The position numbers and the translations under genes are program-made. A stretch of DNA of 64,000 bases, taken from Verticillium longisporum (taxonomy: Eukaryota > Ascomycota > Sordariomycetes > Glomerellales > Plectosphaerellaceae). The DNA is taken from assembly GCA_019188255.1 (NCBI GenBank), contig JAETXT010000003.1, positions 5,766,001 through 5,830,000 of the forward strand, in the 5' to 3' direction. Under the pieces are notes generated by a model. The model made no database searches and was not told the origin of the DNA. It saw only the letters and a list, made by a program, of their open reading frames with translations. Of the stretch, positions 55,987-64,000 are shown one piece after another. Position 1 is the stretch's first letter. Each line of letters starts with the position of its first letter.

Positions 55987-57296
55987 ATGGCGCCCTCGAG
56001 CAAGACCAACTTCAAGACATATGAGGCTCAGGCCCGCCTCGTGCGCGCCATGATCGCCGCCCACCCTGAAGTCAAGTGGAATTACAAGGGTACGTACTAT
56101 GAGCCATCACTATGTTCTTTTTCTTCTTGTTTTTTGTTTCCAAGCCGACCGTCTTTCTGACGTGAGGCAGTGATTGTGGACTTGTTCGGTTCCGACATGA
56201 CCGAGTTCGCTCTCGAGCATCGCTTCCGCGCCCTCAAGGCGCACGCCGACGTTGTACGCCAAGCGCGCGAGCAAAATGTCGACTGCAAGGACGTCCCCGC
56301 CGACCTGCCCAAGGACAAGAAGGGTATGCCCATACCTGCGTGCCCCAAGCCTGCAGCGTCTCGTGCTTCCTTGTTCTTGTTTCGTTTCTCTCGTGCTCGT
56401 CATGAAACACCTTCGTATGCGAACCTCCAGCTGACCGCTCCTCGTCTCGCGCACCAGAAATCGCCCGCATGTTCGGCAGCTCCACAGCCGACGGCATCCA
56501 GTTCCAGTTCCGCGCCATCAAGCAGGACGCCAACACGCTCAAAGCCACCGTCAACAGCGGCGGCAACCCGGCCTCCGTCCTCTCCCTCGGCCCCGGCAGC
56601 ACGGCCTCGACGCCACGCGGGCCCCGCGCCACAGCCGGCTCATTCACAAGCGCCGCCTCGACCCCGACGACAGCCTCCAAACGCTCCGCCTCGGCCATCT
56701 CCCGCTCCGGTGCCTCCTCAACTAAGCGCACCAAGCTCGGCGGCGCCGCCGCTGCCAGAACCCCCACCACAGCAGCCGCCACTGGCACTGGCGCCGCCGC
56801 CTCGTCCGAGGGCGAGGACGACGAAGACGACTTCTTCGGCACCGCCGGCCACGACGCCCTCGGCATCGACACGCCCAAAGCCAGCCTGCACGACCGCCTC
56901 ATGGCCTCGGGCCGCAAGAAGCCCGCCCCCGTGTCCGCCACCGCCTCTGTCTCTGCGACGGCCGCGTCGTCGCCGGCCCCGGCCCGGCCCGCAACAATCT
57001 TCAACAACCCGTTCGCGCCGGCCCCGCGCGTCGCCGTGCCGAGCGTCGACCTGACGACCTCGGACAGCGAGGCCAACACGCCACCAGAGGCGGCGCCCGC
57101 GTCGCGGGAGGGCGTCAAGTTTGATTATGACGCGGCGCCGCAAGGGTACGGGCCCGGCGCAGGCGGCGTCGTGGCGGGGGGCGCCTTTTGCCAGACGGGG
57201 ATGGACGGGTACTTCGGGGCTTCGTCCGAGGGGGACAGCTTTGGTGGGGTGGACTTTGGGTCGTTTGTCGGCAGTGAGAATTACGATGAGATTTGA
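55987..57296 (+). CDS. uncharacterised nuclear-type protein with a duplicated helical (Myb/SANT-like) motif
   Basis: Three exons, 55987-56089, 56171-56323 and 56458-57296 (introns 81 and 134 nt), give 364 residues. I do not recognise a named family. The N-terminal about 110 residues contain two similar blocks: IVDLFGSDMTEFALEHRFRALKAHA and, after LPKDKK, EIARMFGSSTADGIQFQFRAIKQDA. The pattern (I/E)-x3-(L/M)-F-G-S, then helix, then FRA-(L/I)-K suggests a repeated three-helix DNA-binding-like unit. The rest is Ala/Ser/Thr-rich with an acidic patch (SEGEDDEDDFFG), basic KRTK and GRKK stretches, and a Gly/Phe tail. A nuclear role is inferred from this composition only. Introns 1 and 2 lie at the start of each block, in the same phase, as if the unit arose by exon duplication. 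Confidence 0.75.
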
Positions 57297-57883
57297 GTCT
57301 CCTGTGGGGGGGCCTTTTGGGCAGCGGCTTAGGAGCAGCGGCTTGCGAGCAATGGCTTAGGGGCAGCGGCTTGCGAGCAATGGCTCGCGTGGAGCAAAGA
57401 GACTTCACAGATGAGAGCCCGATGGATACCGGGAGCTTCGGGCTCTGGGACAATGGGAACTGAAAAGTAGGGGCCTTGGAGTTGGGGAGTTTGGTCCTTC
57501 CATAGTTTATAGCTTGGCTTGGTCGGTGGCTGCTGAATATACGCAGTTGCTTGCGGATCTCGATGCTTTGGTGACTTGCTCAAGCTGAAGAAGAGGCGAA
57601 AAGACATGTCCTCATCCTGGAGTACCTTGTGAAAGATGACATCTGCCTGGTCTGTCTGGTCTCAATACGTGTCCTTTGACAAATATCAGTCATTCCAGGG
57701 ATGCACAGTGGCGGAGGACGGCGACGGGGATGTTGCCTAGGAGAACCGTGGGAGCTATCGAAAGGCGTTCAAGTTGAGTGAAAATTCGCAACGTCGGAGA
57801 ACTCTGGCTTCCGAGCTGACAGCATACTTCCAGCATCACCACGCAAACGCTCTTGCGCATCATATTTCCATTACTTGGCTACC
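57297..57883. other. intergenic between two convergent genes
   Basis: A 0.6-kb 3'-to-3' spacer. It contains the imperfect tandem repeat at 57320-57390 just past the stop codon. No gene is recognised. Confidence 0.5.
57320..57390 (+). repeat. 28-bp imperfect tandem repeat (GCAGCGGCTT...)
   Basis: A unit of about 28 bp made of GCAGCGGCTTGCGAGCAATG plus GCTTAGGG occurs twice in full (about 57334-57361, 57362-57389), preceded by a partial copy. It lies in the 3' UTR of the duplicated-helix gene. Confidence 0.8.
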
Positions 57884-60948
<3,065 letters not shown>

Positions 60949-63898
60949 ATGATGCAGTCGCTCTGTGCACGACGAACGGGCCAGCAATGGTCCTCCAACA
61001 AGGCTGTCATTGCCGCCTTGCGAACTCCCCTCTCCCGCCAGCCTCTTCTCGTCTCCGTTCGACAGCCTCACAAGTCTCCCTGTCTGCATCAGCGGCGAGG
61101 CTATGCCGACCACCGAACCGACCGACTCGATCTGCCTGCTCTAGATCGGAAATGGCGTGAGAACTGGGCTTCCTCCCAGGAGCCTGCCGTGAGCCACGAC
61201 AACAAGCCGACCAAGTTCGTCTTGCCCATGTTCCCCTACCCTTCCGGCACTCTGCACTTGGGCCACCTGCGAGTCTACACCATTGCCGATGTCGTGGCGC
61301 GTTTTCATTCCCTCCAGGGGTCCAAGGTCCTGCTGCCAATGGGCTGGGACGCATTCGGTCTGCCCGCCGAGAACGCTGCCATTGAGAGGGGCATCAACCC
61401 CGCCACCTGGACGACTTCCAACATCGCCAAGATGAAGGAGCAGCTGGGCAAGATGCATGGCAGCTGGGATTGGAGCAAGGTATGAACTTCTCTTGTGTGT
61501 ACCCTCTCGTCCTTCGCCTCTGACGCAGCCTGCGTAGGAAATCACGACGTGCGATCCCGAATTCTACAAACACACCCAGAAGCTCTTTCTGATGCTGCAC
61601 GAACGAGGCCTCGCCTACCAGGCCGAGTCCGAAGTCAACTGGGACCCCGTCGACCTGACTGTGCTGGCGAATGAACAGGTCGACGCCAATGGCTGCTCGT
61701 GGCGGTCCGGGGCCAAGGTCGAGAAGCGCCAGCTGAAGCAGTGGTTCTTCCGCATTTCCGAGTTCCGCGACGCTCTCCTCGCCGACCTCGAGGCCCTCGC
61801 CAAGGAAGAAGCCTGGCCTGAGAGGGTCCTCGCCATGCAGAAGAACTGGCTCGGCAAGTCGACAGGCGCCACCGTCAAGTTCCCCGTCATGGCCATGGGA
61901 CAGGACGCCCACGCCGCTATTGAAGTCTTCACCACGAGGCCGGACACCTTGTTCGGCGTGCAATACCTGGCTCTGGCATCGACCCACCCTGTCGTCGCCC
62001 AGCTGGCAAAGAGCGACCCCGAGCTGCAGGCTTTCCTCGATACCCTCCCTGGCCTGCCGCGAGACTCCAAGGTCGGGTACATGCTGCCCCAGATTCGGGC
62101 CGTCAACCCTCTAGCCTACCACGAAGACACCCCAGACGCGACCAAGGCTTCGCTGCCCATCTATGTGGCATCCTATGTGCTCGGTGACTACGGCGAGGGT
62201 GCCGTCATGGGTGTTCCGGGTCACGACGTGCGGGATCATGCCTTTTGGAAGGAGCATCACTACGATGAGCCCGTGCGCTTTGTGCTGGCTGCTTCTGAGG
62301 ATGAGTCGACAACAGCCATGGCCAACGAGCCCATGGTGGACCACGGCATTATGACGGAGCATAGTGGCCCGTTCAAAGGCAAACAGTCCATCGATGGAGG
62401 CAAGATGCTCGTCTCCGTTCTCGAAGCCGCCGACCTCGCCAAGCCGATGGACAAGTGGCGACTCCGAGACTGGCTCATCAGCCGGCAGAGGTACTGGGGC
62501 ACTCCCATCCCCATCATTCACTGCGACTCCTGTGGGCCGGTTCCTGTTCCCGCAGACCAGTTGCCGGTCAAGCTGCCCAACGTGAGCGACCACTGGGCGG
62601 GTGGCCAGCCTGGTAACCCCCTCGAGAGGACGCCCGAATGGTCGGAAACCAGCTGTCCCGAGTGCGGAGGAGCAGCGAAGAGGGACACCGACACCATGGA
62701 CACTTTTGTGGATTCCAGCTGGTACTATGCCAGGTTCGCCGACCCCCACAACAAGGAGCTTCCGTTCTCTCAGGAGGCCACCAAAATGCTGTCCGTGGAC
62801 CTCTACCTCGGCGGCATCGAACATGCCATTCTGCATCTGCTGTATGCTCGCTTCATCTACAAGTTCATGGCGTCAACAGATCTGTTCCCTCGAGGGCCGG
62901 ATTCGGAAACGATCAGTCACGAGCCCTTCAAGAGGCTCATCACCCAAGGCATGGTCCATGGCAAAACGTACAGCGACCCTGAGACGGGCAAATTCCTCAA
63001 ACCCGACGAAGTCGACCTCAGCGATGCCTCCAACCCAAAGGTTGTCGCAACGGGCGCCACGGCCAATATCAGTTTCGAGAAGATGAGCAAGTCGAAGCAC
63101 AATGGCGTGGACCCCACCGTCTGCATCGAGACGCACGGCGCCGACGCCACACGCGCCCACATGCTCTTCCAGGCCCCGGTCAGCGACGTGCTGAACTGGG
63201 ACGAGGACAAGATTGCTGGCGTCACACGCTGGCTGAACAGGCTATTCGAGCACGTCAAGGGCACGGCAGCCCAGGCATCCTCAGACGAAACGGCGGTCGC
63301 ATACTTCACTGATGGCTCCAGCCGTCTGGACTCGATGACGGAGGCAGAGCTGTCCAAGTGGGACACCGAGGCTGCGCTCTGGCGGGCCGTCCAAAGCACC
63401 ATCACGTCCGTGACCGACTCGTACAACAAGGTCTACCCCATGAACACGATCGTCTCCGACCTCATGAGCCTCACCAACACGCTGCTCGACAGCGAGGCGT
63501 CCAGCCCTGTCGTTCGTCGGGAAGCAACGTCGGCGATTCTCCGCATGCTGGCGCCCATCACGCCGGCGTTTGCCGAAGAGTGCTGGAGTCTCCTGCACCC
63601 GGGCACGCGATCCATATTCACGTCGGCGGCGTTCCCGACGGCGGACGACACGGCGGCGCTGCTGCAGCCGCGGAAGCAGACGTGCGCCATTCAGGTCAAC
63701 GGCAAGGTCCGCGGCGTCGTGCAGATCCCCAAGCCGCCGGCGGGGCTGGCGGGGGATGCACTGCGAGACTGGATGGTTGCCGAGGTGTTCAAGACGGAAG
63801 AGGGGCAGACCAAGTTCTCGAGCGGGCCGTGGGATGTCAGGTCGCCAAAGAGGGTCATCGTGGCGAGGGGCGCCAAGACGGTCAACTTTGTCGTGTAA
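60949..63898 (+). CDS. NAM2: mitochondrial leucyl-tRNA synthetase
   Basis: Class I aminoacyl-tRNA synthetase charging mitochondrial tRNA-Leu; in yeast Nam2 also assists group I intron splicing. Exons 60949-61479 and 61538-63898 flank a 58-nt intron, giving 963 residues. An Arg/Ser/Gln-rich presequence (about 1-50) precedes the bacterial-type catalytic core: [17 protein letters not shown] with HIGH-motif HLGH (residues 103-106), [14 protein letters not shown], the CP1 editing insert with TTRPDTLFG and [13 protein letters not shown], a zinc-like CDSCG...CPECGG pair, and KMSKS (about 692) followed by HNGVDP. The anticodon-binding and C-terminal domains are complete up to [14 protein letters not shown]. 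The frame needs no correction over 2.9 kb. ATG 60952 is an equally possible start, one codon in. Confidence 0.95.
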
Positions 63899-64000
63899 AG
63901 TACGTATGTATATGTATACAATAGTGTAGGACTAGCGGGGATACCCCTGTGCATGAGAGATGCTCAGTTTGGAAGAAGATGAAAGAAAAGAAGAAGTGCT
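63899..64000. other. 3' flank of NAM2
   Basis: UTR-like sequence with TATGTATATGTATAC just past the stop, which resembles fungal efficiency elements for poly(A) addition (TATATA/TAYRTA class). The window ends in a purine-rich GAAGAAGATGAAAG stretch. Confidence 0.45.

Overview
The window looks like nuclear DNA of a filamentous ascomycete (Pezizomycotina, probably Sordariomycetes). The evidence is GC-rich coding sequence, short introns of about 49-193 nt with GTAAGT/GTATGT-type donors and CTAAC-like branch sites, housekeeping proteins of fungal type (Sec16, Mso1, Neo1, Cyc2, Aim32, Ade6), a Zn2Cys6 regulator, and scattered intergenic CCTAGGTACC motifs. The species cannot be named from the sequence alone.

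Layout, left to right: the 3' end of an unidentified gene (+, 2-205); MSO1-like exocytosis factor (+, 950-1815); intron-containing tRNA-Phe (-, 2084-2173); a cytochrome P450 (-, 2523-4159); GYP7-type RabGAP (+, 5240-7989); a very large GHKL-ATPase protein ending in an HExxH metallopeptidase-like domain (-, 8545-14070); SEC16 (-, 14867-20845); NEO1-type P4-ATPase (+, 22512-26589); CYC2-like mitochondrial flavoprotein (-, 26892-28262); AIM32-like thioredoxin-fold ferredoxin (-, 29933-31328); a Zn2Cys6 transcription factor (-, 33158-34724); about 13.3 kb with no recognisable gene (34725-48045); ADE6 (-, 48046-52202); an ANY1/PQLC1-type PQ-loop protein (+, 53013-54016); a nuclear-type protein with a duplicated helical motif (+, 55987-57296); MET12-type methylenetetrahydrofolate reductase (-, 57884-59893); and mitochondrial leucyl-tRNA synthetase NAM2 (+, 60949-63898).

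This is mostly core eukaryotic content, not an accessory island. Five genes act in membrane traffic or lipid asymmetry (MSO1, GYP7, SEC16, NEO1, ANY1), three in mitochondria (CYC2, AIM32, NAM2) and two in purine/one-carbon metabolism (ADE6, MET12). NEO1 and ANY1 are known genetic antagonists in yeast and lie about 26 kb apart here.

Reading frames need care. Six otherwise well-conserved genes need single-base indel corrections. Seven of the nine indels are one base missing from a run of 3-5 identical bases, with a further one-base loss in MET12. There are also two in-frame TAG codons in the GHKL gene and one in-frame TGA in ADE6. Because essential genes are affected, under-called homopolymers are the most likely cause of the indels. 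The in-frame stops are harder to explain that way. All homology statements come from motif recognition by eye; no database search was run.
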